A DNA stretch of 64,000 nt from WLMZ01 sp963732585 (GTDB lineage Bacteria; Actinomycetota; Acidimicrobiia; Acidimicrobiales; Ilumatobacteraceae). The notes beneath the pieces were generated by a model, which did no database searches, was not told where the DNA came from, and saw only the letters and a list, made by a program, of their open reading frames with translations. The translations under genes were made by a program, and so were the position numbers. This document shows positions 44,938 to 53,741 of this stretch, piece after piece. The DNA lies in contig CAVSZY010000001.1 in assembly GCA_963732585.1 (NCBI GenBank), forward strand, positions 1 through 64,000, read 5' to 3'. Each line of letters starts with the position of its first letter. The stretch's first letter is position 1.

Positions 44938-45348
44938 GTGACGTCCATCATCCGCACTGCGACGGAGCCTTCGGCGACAGCGCTTGCGACCGCCGAACTG
45001 CCTCCACCACGACCTGACGTGCGGCCGTCAGAGGCGCCTACGAGCCCAGCCACTGGCCTTCGCGCACTCTCCAATGTCGCCGAGATGGCGACGCTCCTTG
45101 CGGATCGTCTGTACGGATACGGATGGGTCTTCCTGAGTGTCGTGCTCGCGCCCTGGAACCTTTCACCCGAAGACGTGGGGGTCGATTTTGCCTATCTGCT
45201 GGTGAGAGCAGCACCTTTCGGAGTTGTAGTTGCCGCGGCAGCGGGGATTCTTCGCTGGCTCCGTCGATACCGAACGGGAACGGTTGTCGTGCCTGGCAGC
45301 CCACCGTCGGATTCAGCCGTCCGATGCCGAGCAGGCGACAGCGACTGA
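44938..45348 (+). CDS. Possible small membrane protein
   Basis: A GTG-started 136-aa frame has a Pro/Ala-rich N-terminus and two candidate membrane segments (YGWVFLSVVLAPWNL and VRAAPFGVVVAAAAGILRWL) with a basic loop after the second. It has no recognised family and no strong ribosome-binding site. It may be spurious. Confidence 0.3.
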   Translation: MTSIIRTATEPSATALATAELPPPRPDVRPSEAPTSPATGLRALSNVAEMATLLADRLYGYGWVFLSVVLAPWNLSPEDVGVDFAYLLVRAAPFGVVVAAAAGILRWLRRYRTGTVVVPGSPPSDSAVRCRAGDSD

Positions 45349-45442
45349 GCCGAAAGCGGAACTTTCGACACCCGAATCATCGCTGATCGATGACATTTTC
45401 GGCTCCACGCGTGGGCGTGGGGAGGGGTGATCCGCGTTTGGT

Positions 45443-45502
45443 GCCAGGGGTTCGATCAGGGTTGCGGTTTCTTGAGGACTGCAATCGGAAGGAACCCCTG
45501 GC
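45443..45502. repeat. Inverted repeat, 11-bp arms
   Basis: GCCAGGGGTTC (45443-45453) and GAACCCCTGGC (45492-45502) are perfect reverse complements with a 38-nt spacer. The right arm directly precedes an ATG (45503). It could be part of an insertion-element end or a transcriptional hairpin. Confidence 0.45.
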
Positions 45503-46219
45503 ATGGACGACGGTATCGCGATGGTGAAACGCCGACGTGAGCTTATTAGACTTCCGACGAGTTGCCGTTGTCGCCCCCGAGGAGCTTCGAAATCATTGCG
45601 TTGTATTACTCGGATCCGGCGATGGCACGACCACTCTCGTCGTGCCGTCGAGCCAGTCAGTGTGGCAGGTTCCGGTCGATACGGCCATGGTTCGGGTGCC
45701 ATGCGAACTTGCGGAGCCCGCAACCGACGGATGAGATCGATTGCTGCCTTTGCGTTTCGTAGCAGCGCCATGTGCCCGAGGTCTGGATACCGTCGTGGTG
45801 TCCGGCACGCAGCGAGGCAAAGACCTCGCAGCGTGAGCACTGTCTCAAGGTAGATCTTTCCGAGATCCGGCGGTTCGCTGATCAGGATGCCCGTCTGATC
45901 GAGGCGTTGGGTCGCCCGTGCGAGATCAATCCCAAGTTCTTGGCGAGCGACAGCGCCTGTAACGAAGACGTTGATGGACCGTGATAGTCCGACCGGGCAT
46001 GACCAAGACCAGACGCCGATGAGTCTCGTCGGCGGCACCAGAACCGTGACACCCACGGACCCCGCACCAGAAGAGTCACTGTGTAATACGGCATCGAGGC
46101 CCTGGTCGGTGGCGCTTCCGGGACGACGCTGCCTGTCTGTCTGTCGAAGCACCTGCTGGGCCTGCCATACCGGAGTGCTCCAGTCAAAGAACCGCAAACC
46201 AAGCACGGCAACCCGGTAC

Positions 46220-46248
46220 ATGCATATGACCCAGTAGTATGTATGCAT
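46220..46248. promoter_or_regulatory. Operator-like inverted repeat at the VapB start
   Basis: ATGCATA (46220-46226) and TATGCAT (46242-46248) form 7-bp arms around 15 nt. The right arm overlaps the vapB start codon (46247). RHH antitoxins autorepress from such sites. Confidence 0.45.
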
Positions 46249-46474
46249 GATTCGCCGCACGACCATCGAGTTAGACGAAGACCTCGTGAGCGAAGCCCGA
46301 GCGCTACTCGACCAGCCGACGGTACGCGCCACGGTCGAGGAGGCGCTGCGCCGCGCAATTAGGTCCGAGACGATGGCAGACCGGAACCGGCGCACCGAGC
46401 AGATCGAGGCGATGAAGACCGCGTCACAGCTCTTTGACCACGACGTGCTTGCCAGTGGCGAGGCGTGGCGTTGA
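46247..46474 (+). CDS. vapB: VapB-type ribbon-helix-helix antitoxin
   Basis: This 75-aa protein begins MIRRTTIELDEDLVSEARAL, the beta-strand and first helix of an RHH fold, followed by TVRATVEEALRRAI and a C-terminal toxin-binding tail with conserved terminal EAWR. It overlaps the vapC start by 10 nt. An inverted repeat overlaps its start. Confidence 0.88.
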   Translation: MIRRTTIELDEDLVSEARALLDQPTVRATVEEALRRAIRSETMADRNRRTEQIEAMKTASQLFDHDVLASGEAWR

Positions 46475-46873
46475 GCGGCTGGATCGTCGACAAGAGCATC
46501 GCCACCCGACTCGATAAACCAACGGTCGCCGAGCAATTGCTAGAAGCCAACGGCACCTTGTATCTCTATGACGTCGGTCTTCTCGAACAGCTCTACTCTG
46601 CCGCGCAACGCAAGGGATTACGACCAGCTGGAATCTGTGCTGCGTTCAAGCTTCGAGGTACTCGTCTCGCCGCCCGAGGCCATGCTGTCGGCCCAGCGCC
46701 TGCAACGCGAACTCGCCCATCACCGTGGCCTCTGGCACCGACGACCGATCCCAGACCTCCTGATCGCCGTCACCGCCCTACATCACGATGTCGGAGTTGT
46801 CCACGCCGGTGGCGACTTCGAGATGATCGCGCAGGTTCGTCCGCTGCGGTCGTGGAAGCTGGATGTGACCTGA
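46465..46873 (+). pseudogene. vapC: VapC-type PIN toxin with one frameshift
   Basis: The GTG start at 46465 gives LSGWIVDKSIATRL, the N-terminal Asp motif, continuing to DVGLLEQLYSA. From about 46605 the rest is in another frame: RNARDYDQLESVLRSSFEVL and RRPIPDLLIAVTALHHDVGV (Asp block) to a complete C-terminus. One extra C near 46605 explains it. If the base is an assembly error, the VapBC pair is intact and active. Confidence 0.75.
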
Positions 46874-46936
46874 GGACTCGGACCTGGCTTGTTCGCTCGG
46901 ACGGTCGGAGCGAGTCAACCCGCGTGGCGCAGCGTG

Positions 46937-47206
46937 TTAGTCGGTGGCGCTGCGCACCTCGCGTTTGAGCACCTTGCCCGATGGGTTGCGCTGCAGGGCG
47001 TCGAGAAAGTGAATCGCTCGCGGCGCCTTGAATTTGGCCGGGCTGGCCCGGCAGTGTTCGATCAGCTCCTCGGCGATCACCGACGCTCCGGCACGAAGCA
47101 CCACATGGGCAACGGGCACCTCGCCCCAGCGTTCATCGGAGCGAGCCACCACCGCAACTTCCAACACCGCAGGGTGTTCGTAGAGCACTCGTTCAACCTC
47201 GGACAC
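46937..47206 (-). pseudogene. C-terminal fragment of a duplicated acyl-CoA synthetase
   Basis: This 89-residue fragment (SEVERVLYEHPAVLEVAVVA to NPSGKVLKREV) closely matches the C-terminus of the ligase at 40114-41649. Homology stops at about 47200, where the IS110 region begins. The N-terminal piece of the same duplicate lies on the far side of the element (48770-48966). About 1.1 kb of the gene centre is missing, so this is insertion plus deletion. Confidence 0.8.
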
Positions 47207-48769
47207 GAGAATCCCCTCCGCGTTCCCGTGTTGGGGCGCGCGGGTAGGGGGCGGCAGCCCCGTTCGGGCGGAGCCCGATCGTGGTCGCTGCTGTTCAGGC
47301 GGCCGACGCGAGGCTGACTTGGTGTCCGAGGCGTTCGAGTTGGCGCACGAGGCGACGGGTTTGTGCGGCTTGATCGGTGTGCTGGTCGAAGTAGTCGCCG
47401 CCCAACTCGTGATAGTCGACGTTGTCGGTGAGCATCCACCACACGCCGACGAGCATCGTGTGGGCGACGGCGAAGATGGCTTTGCTCTCGTTGCGTTTCC
47501 CGAACCGACGCGAGAACCTGCGGAACTGTGCGGCCAGGTACGTGTCCCTGGTCTTGGCCGCCGACCCGGCCGCCTCGCACAACGCGGTGCGCAGCGCGGC
47601 GTTGCCTTTGCGGGCCTTGCCGGTGCGCTGTTTGCCGGCGGACTCGTGATGGCCAGGACACAACCCTGCCCACGACGCCAGATGGCCGGCAGTCGGGAAC
47701 CGGGACATGTCGACCCCGATCTCGGCGATCACGACCTCGGCGGTGCGTTGCCCGATCCCGGGCATCGTGCACAGTCGTCGGACCTGTTCAACGAAAGGGA
47801 CGAGTTCGCGCTCGACCTCCTGGTCAAGCCGGTCGATGCTGGCGCTGAGGTGATCGATGTGACCGAAGTGCATCGACAGCATCAACGCGTTGTGATCATC
47901 GAAGCGGCCCTCCAACGCCAACTGCAACTCGGGGATCTTGGGCCGCATTCGAGTCAAGGCCATCTCGGCCATCACCTCGACGTCGCGTTCGTCGGCGATC
48001 AATGCCTCCAACATCCGGCGCGCCGCTTTGCCCAACACGTCCGACACCACCGAGTCGAGCTTGACCCCGGCGATCTCCAACGCTTTCTGCACCCGCTGGA
48101 CCTCGCGGGCCCGGTCCTCGACCAGCTTCTTGCGATAGCGGGTCAGATCGCGCAGCCGTGCGATCACCGGCGGCGGCACGAACGAGCCGCGCAGCAGACC
48201 GCACTCCAACAGCTGCGCCAGCCACGCGGCGTCGTTGACGTCGGTCTTGCGTCCAGGCAAGTTCTTGACGTGATGCGGGTTGACCAACAACAACTCGACA
48301 CCGTCGAGTTCTGTCAGCACCGCCCACACCGGACGCCAATACACTCCCGTTGCTTCCATCGCCACCTGAGTCACCCCCTCGGCTGCGAGCCAATCACGGA
48401 GCTCGCGCAACGTCGCCGTGAACGTCTTGAACTCGCGTGTCTCATGACCACGTTTGGATCCGCTGCCCGGGCGGCGGACACAGGCCATCACTGTGTCCTT
48501 GTGCACGTCGAGCGCTGCGCAACGCTCCACCACGACTTCCATCATCTGCTCCTCTCCATGGTTGGGAAAGGACCGTTCACGGGACCTGCAGAAATGAGAA
48601 TCTGACACTCGTGCTCAAAGGCAACAATCCAGGGTGCCTACAGATCCCAGCACCAGTCTGAGCTACGAGTTCGCAGCGTCATTGAGGAACCGGGCTCGGC
48701 GAACGGCCCAACCAGATTCTCATCGACCAGGGTGCGCCCCCACAAGGGGCGCATGCCCGTCTGAGCTAA
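47207..48769 (-). mobile_element. IS110-family insertion element
   Basis: The element is bounded by the two halves of a broken acyl-CoA synthetase. It contains one transposase gene and two non-coding flanks, about 88 nt after and about 220 nt before the gene. IS110 elements lack terminal inverted repeats, so the exact ends cannot be set by eye; the coordinates are the limits of ligase homology. In IS110 elements the non-coding end encodes a bridge RNA that selects target and donor, most likely the 48546-48769 side here. Confidence 0.7.
47295..48545 (-). CDS. IS110-family transposase (DEDD + Transposase_20)
   Basis: This 416-aa protein starts at ATG 48545 (MMEVVVERCAALDVHKD) with a GAGAGGAG site. 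The N-terminal RuvC-like DEDD domain has ALDVHKDTVMACV, VAMEATGVYWRPVW and GRKTDVNDAAWLAQLL (the acidic set). The C-terminal domain has CTMPGIGQRTAEVVIAEIG and ASWAGLCPGHHESAGK with the catalytic Ser. The gene is complete, so the element may be mobile. Confidence 0.93.
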   Translation of the reverse strand: MMEVVVERCAALDVHKDTVMACVRRPGSGSKRGHETREFKTFTATLRELRDWLAAEGVTQVAMEATGVYWRPVWAVLTELDGVELLLVNPHHVKNLPGRKTDVNDAAWLAQLLECGLLRGSFVPPPVIARLRDLTRYRKKLVEDRAREVQRVQKALEIAGVKLDSVVSDVLGKAARRMLEALIADERDVEVMAEMALTRMRPKIPELQLALEGRFDDHNALMLSMHFGHIDHLSASIDRLDQEVERELVPFVEQVRRLCTMPGIGQRTAEVVIAEIGVDMSRFPTAGHLASWAGLCPGHHESAGKQRTGKARKGNAALRTALCEAAGSAAKTRDTYLAAQFRRFSRRFGKRNESKAIFAVAHTMLVGVWWMLTDNVDYHELGGDYFDQHTDQAAQTRRLVRQLERLGHQVSLASAA

Positions 48770-48966
48770 GAACTCGCTGCAGTTGTAGGCCAACAGGGCG
48801 ACGACATCACCCCTGGCTATGCCTCGCTCGGCAAGCCGAGGCTGCGGGCGTTGTCAAACATCTGCAGGTAGGTGACCGGTTTCCCGCCATGCACACACAG
48901 CGGCTTACCCGGCGTGCGTTGCGCATGGTGTTCGAGCACACCACACCAGTTCATGTCAGCGGGCAT
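48770..48966 (-). pseudogene. N-terminal fragment of a duplicated acyl-CoA synthetase
   Basis: The minus strand from 48966 starts MPADMNW and tracks the first ~60 codons of the ligase at 41649 (KPVTYLQMFDNARSL), with small indels breaking the frame. Even the upstream palindrome is conserved. It is the front half of the duplicate interrupted by the IS110 element. Confidence 0.75.
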
Positions 48967-48988
48967 CAGCGAATCGTATCGCGCCGAC

Positions 48989-49006
48989 TTGTACCGACCA
49001 GTACAA
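48989..49006. promoter_or_regulatory. Palindromic operator of the duplicated ligase promoter
   Basis: TTGTAC-cgacca-GTACAA: perfect 6-bp arms. It is nearly identical to the site at 41672-41689 upstream of the intact ligase copy, and related to the TetR site at 50244. Confidence 0.5.
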
Positions 49007-49064
49007 CCTCCGTCGACAGCCGGGCCAGAGATCGGCGTTGTTCAGTTGCGAACGCCGCTCTTAG

Positions 49065-50210
49065 TTAGCAACCGAGCGTGCGAGCGATGACCACGTGCTG
49101 GATTTCGTTCGTGCCTTCGCCGATCTCCAACACCTTGGAATCGCAGTAGAACCGAGCCACCGGCGAGTCGAGCATGTAGCCCAAGCCGCCGTGGATTTGC
49201 ACTGCCTCCGATGCCGCGGCGACTGCCAACCGGCTGGCTTTCAGCTTGGCCATCGAGGCCTCTTTGAGGAACGGCTGGCCGGTGTCACGCAGGTAGGCAG
49301 CGCGATAGGTGAGCCAGCGCGCCGCCTCTAACTCAGTGGCGATATCGGCCAATTTGAACTGGATCGCCTGGAACTTGGAGATCGGCTGGCCGAATTGGCG
49401 GCGCTCACGGGCGTAGGACAAGGCCATGTCGAGCACCGCCTGCGTCAGGCTGAGCGACAGCGCGGCGATGGAAATACGCCCCACTTCGAGCGTGCCGAGA
49501 AACTGGCTGAGGCCCAGTTCGGGGTCACCGATGAGATGATCAGAGGGCACCCAGACGTCGTCGAAATAGAGCTCACGGGTGTCGAGGCTGCGCCAGCCGA
49601 TACCGCGCATCTTCGGGCCCATGGTGAAACCTGGCGTGTCTTTTTCGACCACGAACGTGGCGAAGCGCGGGCCACGTTCCCCGTCGCTGGTGCGCGCCAG
49701 CAGGGTGACGCCAAAGGACATGTCGGTGCCAGCGTTGGAGATGAACGTCTTGCGCCCGTTGATCGTCCAGCCTCCGTCCGTCGCCTCGGCCTTCGTGCCG
49801 ATGCTGCGCGTGTCCGATCCCGCGTCGGGTTCGGTCAGCCCGAACGCGCCCAACACCTTGCCCTCAGCGAGGGGGCGCAGCCATCGCTCGCGTTGCTCGT
49901 CGTTGCCGAACATCAGCAGCGGCAGCGAGCCGATCGTGACGTGTGCCTGCCAGGCGGCGGCGACCGATTGGTCGGCGAGACCGATCTGTTCTAGAGCGGC
50001 GACGAAGCCAACGGTGGTCATCTCGATGCCGCCCCAGCGTTCGGGGACCAACATGCCCAACAGCCCAAGCTGACCCATCTCGCGCAACAGATCGGTGGGA
50101 CACACAGCCTGTTCCCAGGCCGCCGGAGCACGCACGGCGATCTCTTTTTGGGCGAAGTTGCGACACAGCTCGACGAGGTCGCGCTCTGATTCGCTGAGCG
50201 AGAAATCCAT
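49065..50210 (-). CDS. Acyl-CoA dehydrogenase (FadE-like)
   Basis: This 381-aa flavoprotein has the ACAD blocks GAFGLTEPDAGSD (FAD/substrate), NGRKTFISNAGTDM, RERRQFGQPISKFQAIQFKL and the C-terminal IGEGTNEIQHVVIART with the catalytic-base Glu. It starts at 50210, divergent from a TetR gene, with a perfect 16-bp palindrome between them. It introduces the alpha-beta double bond into acyl-CoA. Confidence 0.92.
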   Translation of the reverse strand: MDFSLSESERDLVELCRNFAQKEIAVRAPAAWEQAVCPTDLLREMGQLGLLGMLVPERWGGIEMTTVGFVAALEQIGLADQSVAAAWQAHVTIGSLPLLMFGNDEQRERWLRPLAEGKVLGAFGLTEPDAGSDTRSIGTKAEATDGGWTINGRKTFISNAGTDMSFGVTLLARTSDGERGPRFATFVVEKDTPGFTMGPKMRGIGWRSLDTRELYFDDVWVPSDHLIGDPELGLSQFLGTLEVGRISIAALSLSLTQAVLDMALSYARERRQFGQPISKFQAIQFKLADIATELEAARWLTYRAAYLRDTGQPFLKEASMAKLKASRLAVAAASEAVQIHGGLGYMLDSPVARFYCDSKVLEIGEGTNEIQHVVIARTLGC

Positions 50211-50243
50211 CCGCCGATGTTACCGCGCCACGCTCGCAGCACT

Positions 50244-50259
50244 TGGACCGATCGGTCCA
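50244..50259. promoter_or_regulatory. Perfect TetR-type palindrome
   Basis: TGGACCGATCGGTCCA is a perfect 16-bp palindrome centred between the divergent acyl-CoA dehydrogenase and TetR genes. Its position and form are those of a TetR autoregulatory operator. Confidence 0.65.
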
Positions 50260-50276
50260 GGTTGTAGCGTGGCGCC

Positions 50277-50905
50277 GATGACCACGGTCCCCGGGAAAGA
50301 CGAGCCGCGTCGCAGCCAGCGTTGGCACGCGCGACGCCAGTCGATCATCGAAACGTCGGCACAGCTATTCGCCCGCAAGGGATACCACGCCACCGGTATC
50401 GCCGAGCTATGTATCGCCAACGACCTCGGCAAAGGCGCGCTCTATCACTACATCGGATCGAAGGAAGAGCTGCTGGAGGCCATCCATGATCAGGTGATGG
50501 ACCACGTCGCGACAGGCGCGCGAGCGCGTCCTCGAGACACCGGCATCGCCATCGGCCCAGCTCACCCAGCTCGGCGTCGAGCTGCTCGACGTGATCGGCC
50601 GCTTTCCTGATCACGTGTGGGTTTTCCTGCACGAGTTTCCCTCGTTGACCGGGACTCGTGCTCAACAGTTTCGCGCTCGCCGCCACCAGTATGAACAGCA
50701 GGTCGAGTCAGTGATCCGCACCGGAATCGCCGCCGGCGAGTTCCGCGACGTCGAGCCGCGGCTCACCTCGTTGGCTTGGCTGGGGATGCACAACTACACC
50801 TACATCTGGATGAAGTCGAGCGGCACGCACACCGCCGCCCAAGTCGCCGAGAAATTCGGTGACATCTTCATCGCCGGATTGACCGTGCGTCAGGGTGCCG
50901 AGTAA
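50277..50905 (+). pseudogene. TetR-family regulator with one frameshift
   Basis: The N-terminal HTH is intact: SQRWHARRQSIIETSAQLFA, then GYHATGIAELCIANDLGKGA and LYHYIGSKEELLEAI. After about residue 85 the frame shifts by one extra base near 50530. The ligand domain continues in the new frame (VLETPASPSAQLTQLGVELL, DVIGRFPDHVWVFLHEF) to 50905. Corrected length is about 209 aa. It probably represses the divergent acyl-CoA dehydrogenase through the palindrome at 50244. Confidence 0.78.
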
Positions 50906-51641
50906 CCACCGTCGACGACCAGCGCCGAGCCGGTGGTCCAGCGCGGGCGTCGCTGGCCAAATAGGCGTAGGCGCCGACGAGATCGCCCGCCGCGCCGAGG
51001 CCAAACGGATGGCGGGCCGCGATGGAATCGATCGCTGCCTGCGGCAGGTCTTTGTGTACTGCCGACAGAAAGGTGCCAGGGCACACGCAGTTGACCCGGA
51101 TGCCGTCGCGGGCGTACTCAACGGCGGCGACCTTGGCCAGTTGAATCACCGCAGCCTTCGTCGCGCAATACGGAGCCGAATGCGACCACGCCGTCATGCC
51201 AGCAACGGACGCAGTGAGGATGATCGAACCCGACTGCTGACTGCGCATCACCGGAACGGCGGCACGAATGCCGTTGACCGCCCCCATCACGTTGATGTTG
51301 AATGACCGCACCCAATCCTCGGTGGCGAGATTGTGGATGCGGCCGTTTGGCGCAAGGACGCCAGCGTTGCTGATCAACACGTCCAAACGCCCGAAGCGTT
51401 CCATCGCACGAGCAACCACCGCCTCGACTTGTCCGACGTCGCTGACGTCGGCGACGATCGCCTCGCTCGCCGCGCCGCAGACCTGCTGCGTCGCCGCCAG
51501 CGACGTCGGACTGACATCACTGATCACCAGGTCGGTCTCGGTCTCGGCGGCAAAATGTCGGGCGATCGCCGAGCCAAGCGCGCCGCCTGCCCCGGTAATG
51601 GCGACGACTCGACGCTGCGCGGTTGTCGAAGGCGAGTTCAT
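50890..51641 (-). pseudogene. SDR-family oxidoreductase with a C-terminal frameshift
   Basis: From ATG 51641: VVAITGAGGALGSAIARHFA, VISDVSPTS, LISNAGVLAPNG (ISNAG instead of NNAG), ILTASVAGMTAW (Ser), YCATKAA (Tyr, Lys). The last residues TTGSALVVDGGYSAP are in another frame from about 50945, with stop at 50890. Uncorrected, the protein ends in unrelated residues. It overlaps the TetR 3' end tail-to-tail. Confidence 0.8.
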
Positions 51642-51742
51642 GCCCAAAGGTACCCCACGACGATCTGGGCATCCCCGTTGAACCCCGAAGTTGCCCCGAC
51701 CTAGCCGCATGGCTACTGTCCTGGCGGGGTTCAACGAGAAAT

Positions 51743-52537
51743 ATGGGGTACAAGGTGAAACGAGTCGTCGTCGTCGGTGCATCAACAGGGCTGGGTCGCT
51801 GCATGAGCGTTGCCCTCGCAGGCAGCGGGCATCAGGTCGCGCTGCTGGCACGCAGCGCGGACAAGCTCGAATCGGCCCGAGTCGAAGCTGGAGACAACGC
51901 CGTGGCCATCACCTGCGACGTCACCGATGAGTCGTCGGTTCGCTCGGCGATCGGCGCGGCTGCCGAGGCGCTCGGCGGCATCGACAACGTCATTTACACC
52001 GCCGCTATCGGTCCCATCTCGCGGATCGAGGACGCCGATGCCGACACCTGGCGACGGGTATTCGACACCAACGTGGTCGGTGCTTCGCTGACCATGTCGG
52101 CAGCGCTCCCCCACCTCAAAGCCTCACACGGCTCAGCGTTGATCATGTCCACTGTCGGCGCCTCGTACACGCCACCGTGGCCGGGCTTGTCGGTCTATCA
52201 GGTGTCGAAAGCGGCCGTCGAACGCCTGGTTGAAGCGTGGCGCGCCGAGCACCCGACCGTCGGGTTCACCCGCCTGACCCTCGGCGAGTGCGGTGGTGGC
52301 AGCGGGGATTCACAGTCGCACTTCAACAACGGCTGGGACCCGGAGGTGACGATGGAGATCGCCCCAACCTGGTTCGCCCGCAACCTGATGAGCGGCGCGT
52401 TGATCGACGTCAACCATCTGATCGCGGTGGTCACCACGTTGGTCAATGCCGGGTCCTCGCTGTCGGTACCGGTCGTGGTGATCGCCTCACGCCCTGGCCC
52501 ACAGGCCGAGGTGAGCGTGGAGTCTTTCGCCCCCTAA
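51743..52537 (+). CDS. SDR-family oxidoreductase
   Basis: This 264-aa SDR starts at ATG 51743. It has VVVVGASTGLGRCMSVALAG (Rossmann Gly motif), ITCDVTDESS, IYTAAIGPISRIED in place of NNAG, IMSTVGASYT (Ser) and YQVSKAA (Tyr, Lys). The extended C-terminus is atypical, so substrate prediction is not possible. It is divergent from the SDR on the other strand with about 100 nt between starts. Confidence 0.85.
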   Translation: MGYKVKRVVVVGASTGLGRCMSVALAGSGHQVALLARSADKLESARVEAGDNAVAITCDVTDESSVRSAIGAAAEALGGIDNVIYTAAIGPISRIEDADADTWRRVFDTNVVGASLTMSAALPHLKASHGSALIMSTVGASYTPPWPGLSVYQVSKAAVERLVEAWRAEHPTVGFTRLTLGECGGGSGDSQSHFNNGWDPEVTMEIAPTWFARNLMSGALIDVNHLIAVVTTLVNAGSSLSVPVVVIASRPGPQAEVSVESFAP

Positions 52538-52566
52538 TGCGACTAGGGCAGATGCCAGGATGACCC

Positions 52567-53658
52567 TCAGGGCTGAGGGACCAAGCCCACGAGCGCAACG
52601 CTTGCGTCCACAGCCGCTCGCTGATGGGCGAGCAGATCGTGACCGGGCACGTCGTTGAAGATCAGGAGCGGATCGTCGATCCCCGACGACGTGCCGGACA
52701 GTTCTTCGATGATCGCCAATGCACAGAACGGCACGACCTCAGGTGAATATCCGCCCTCATGGGCGAGCACGAGGCGCCCGCCGCACAACTCGCGGCTCAA
52801 ATCGAGCACGTGTCTGGTCATCAATCGGTAGGAGTTGCTGTCCAGCATCATCCGCGCCAGAGGATCCAAAAAGTTAGCGTCGAGACCGCAGGCGACGATC
52901 AACAACTCCGGTTGGAAGCGGCGCAGCGCAGGCTCGACCACCCGCGCCATCGCGTCGAGATAGGCACCTGTTCCGCAGCCAGCGGGAAGGGCGACATTGA
53001 GGTTGGCACCCAGTCCCGGCCCGTCGCCATTGGAGGAGACGTGTCCACTGTCGAAAGGGAAGAGACCGTCCTGGTGCACAGAGATGGTCAGCACGTTCGG
53101 GTCACGGTAGAAGCCGATCTCGTTGCCATTGCCGTGGTGAACGTCCCAATCGAGCACGGCGACACGGTTGATGCCGCGGCCACGACAGTGGTGGATAGCC
53201 ACGGCAATATTGTTGAACAGGCAAAATCCGTCGCCGGTCGTCGGCGAAGCGTGATGCCCAGGCGGTCGCACCAACGCGTAGGCGTTGTCGACCCTTCCAT
53301 CGAGGACAGCATCGACAGCTGTCATCACCCCGCCAGCGGCGAGCAGGGCGATCTCGTAAGCACCCTGGCGAAATGGCGACCAACCACCGGCGTCACCACC
53401 GAAACCAGCGCTCATCTCGACGATGCGATCGACGTATTCGCTCGTATGGAATCGCTCGACGTCGTCTCTCGTCGCCGGTCGTGGCTCGATATTCTCTAGT
53501 TGCCCCAAGAGCCCGCTGACCGACAGCAGATTGTGGATCCGCCGCTTGGCTTCGGGACCTTCGGCCATCGTCGACGGCTGGATCCAGGGTGACAGTTCCG
53601 ACCACGACCCTGTCTCATGCCACAGGTAGCGCTCATGGAACACGAATGCTGTCGACAA
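52567..53658 (-). CDS. Histone deacetylase-superfamily hydrolase
   Basis: This 363-aa arginase/deacetylase-fold protein has LVRPPGHHASPTTGDGFCLF, the zinc-site block VAVLDWDVHHGNGNEIGFY, LTISVHQDGLFPFDSG and LAHEGGYSPEVVPFC. The start is assigned to TTG 53658, which has GGAGGAG 9 nt upstream; the longer frame is a shadow. Bacterial relatives act on acetylpolyamines or amides. Confidence 0.88.
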   Translation of the reverse strand: MSTAFVFHERYLWHETGSWSELSPWIQPSTMAEGPEAKRRIHNLLSVSGLLGQLENIEPRPATRDDVERFHTSEYVDRIVEMSAGFGGDAGGWSPFRQGAYEIALLAAGGVMTAVDAVLDGRVDNAYALVRPPGHHASPTTGDGFCLFNNIAVAIHHCRGRGINRVAVLDWDVHHGNGNEIGFYRDPNVLTISVHQDGLFPFDSGHVSSNGDGPGLGANLNVALPAGCGTGAYLDAMARVVEPALRRFQPELLIVACGLDANFLDPLARMMLDSNSYRLMTRHVLDLSRELCGGRLVLAHEGGYSPEVVPFCALAIIEELSGTSSGIDDPLLIFNDVPGHDLLAHQRAAVDASVALVGLVPQP

Positions 53659-53741
53659 AACCGATTCTCCTCCTACATGCTCGGCTGCTCTTTGCTCAGC
53701 CGCAGGCGCGAGCCTAGTCACCGGTGTGTTCAGCTCGCTGG

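Larger units (their letters stand above)
44347..46219. other. 1.9-kb stretch without confident genes
   Basis: Many short frames overlap on both strands; none shows a family motif I trust. The most protein-like is the frame at 44938-45348, listed separately. There is an inverted repeat at 45443-45502, also listed. A frame from 45503 (MDDGIAMVKRRRELIRL) could be the decayed start of an insertion-element ORF, but I cannot place it. Confidence 0.4.

Noticed and set aside
45313..46536. A 407-aa minus-strand frame
   Set aside because: Arg/Ser-rich with no motif, and it overlaps a clear VapB antitoxin on the other strand.
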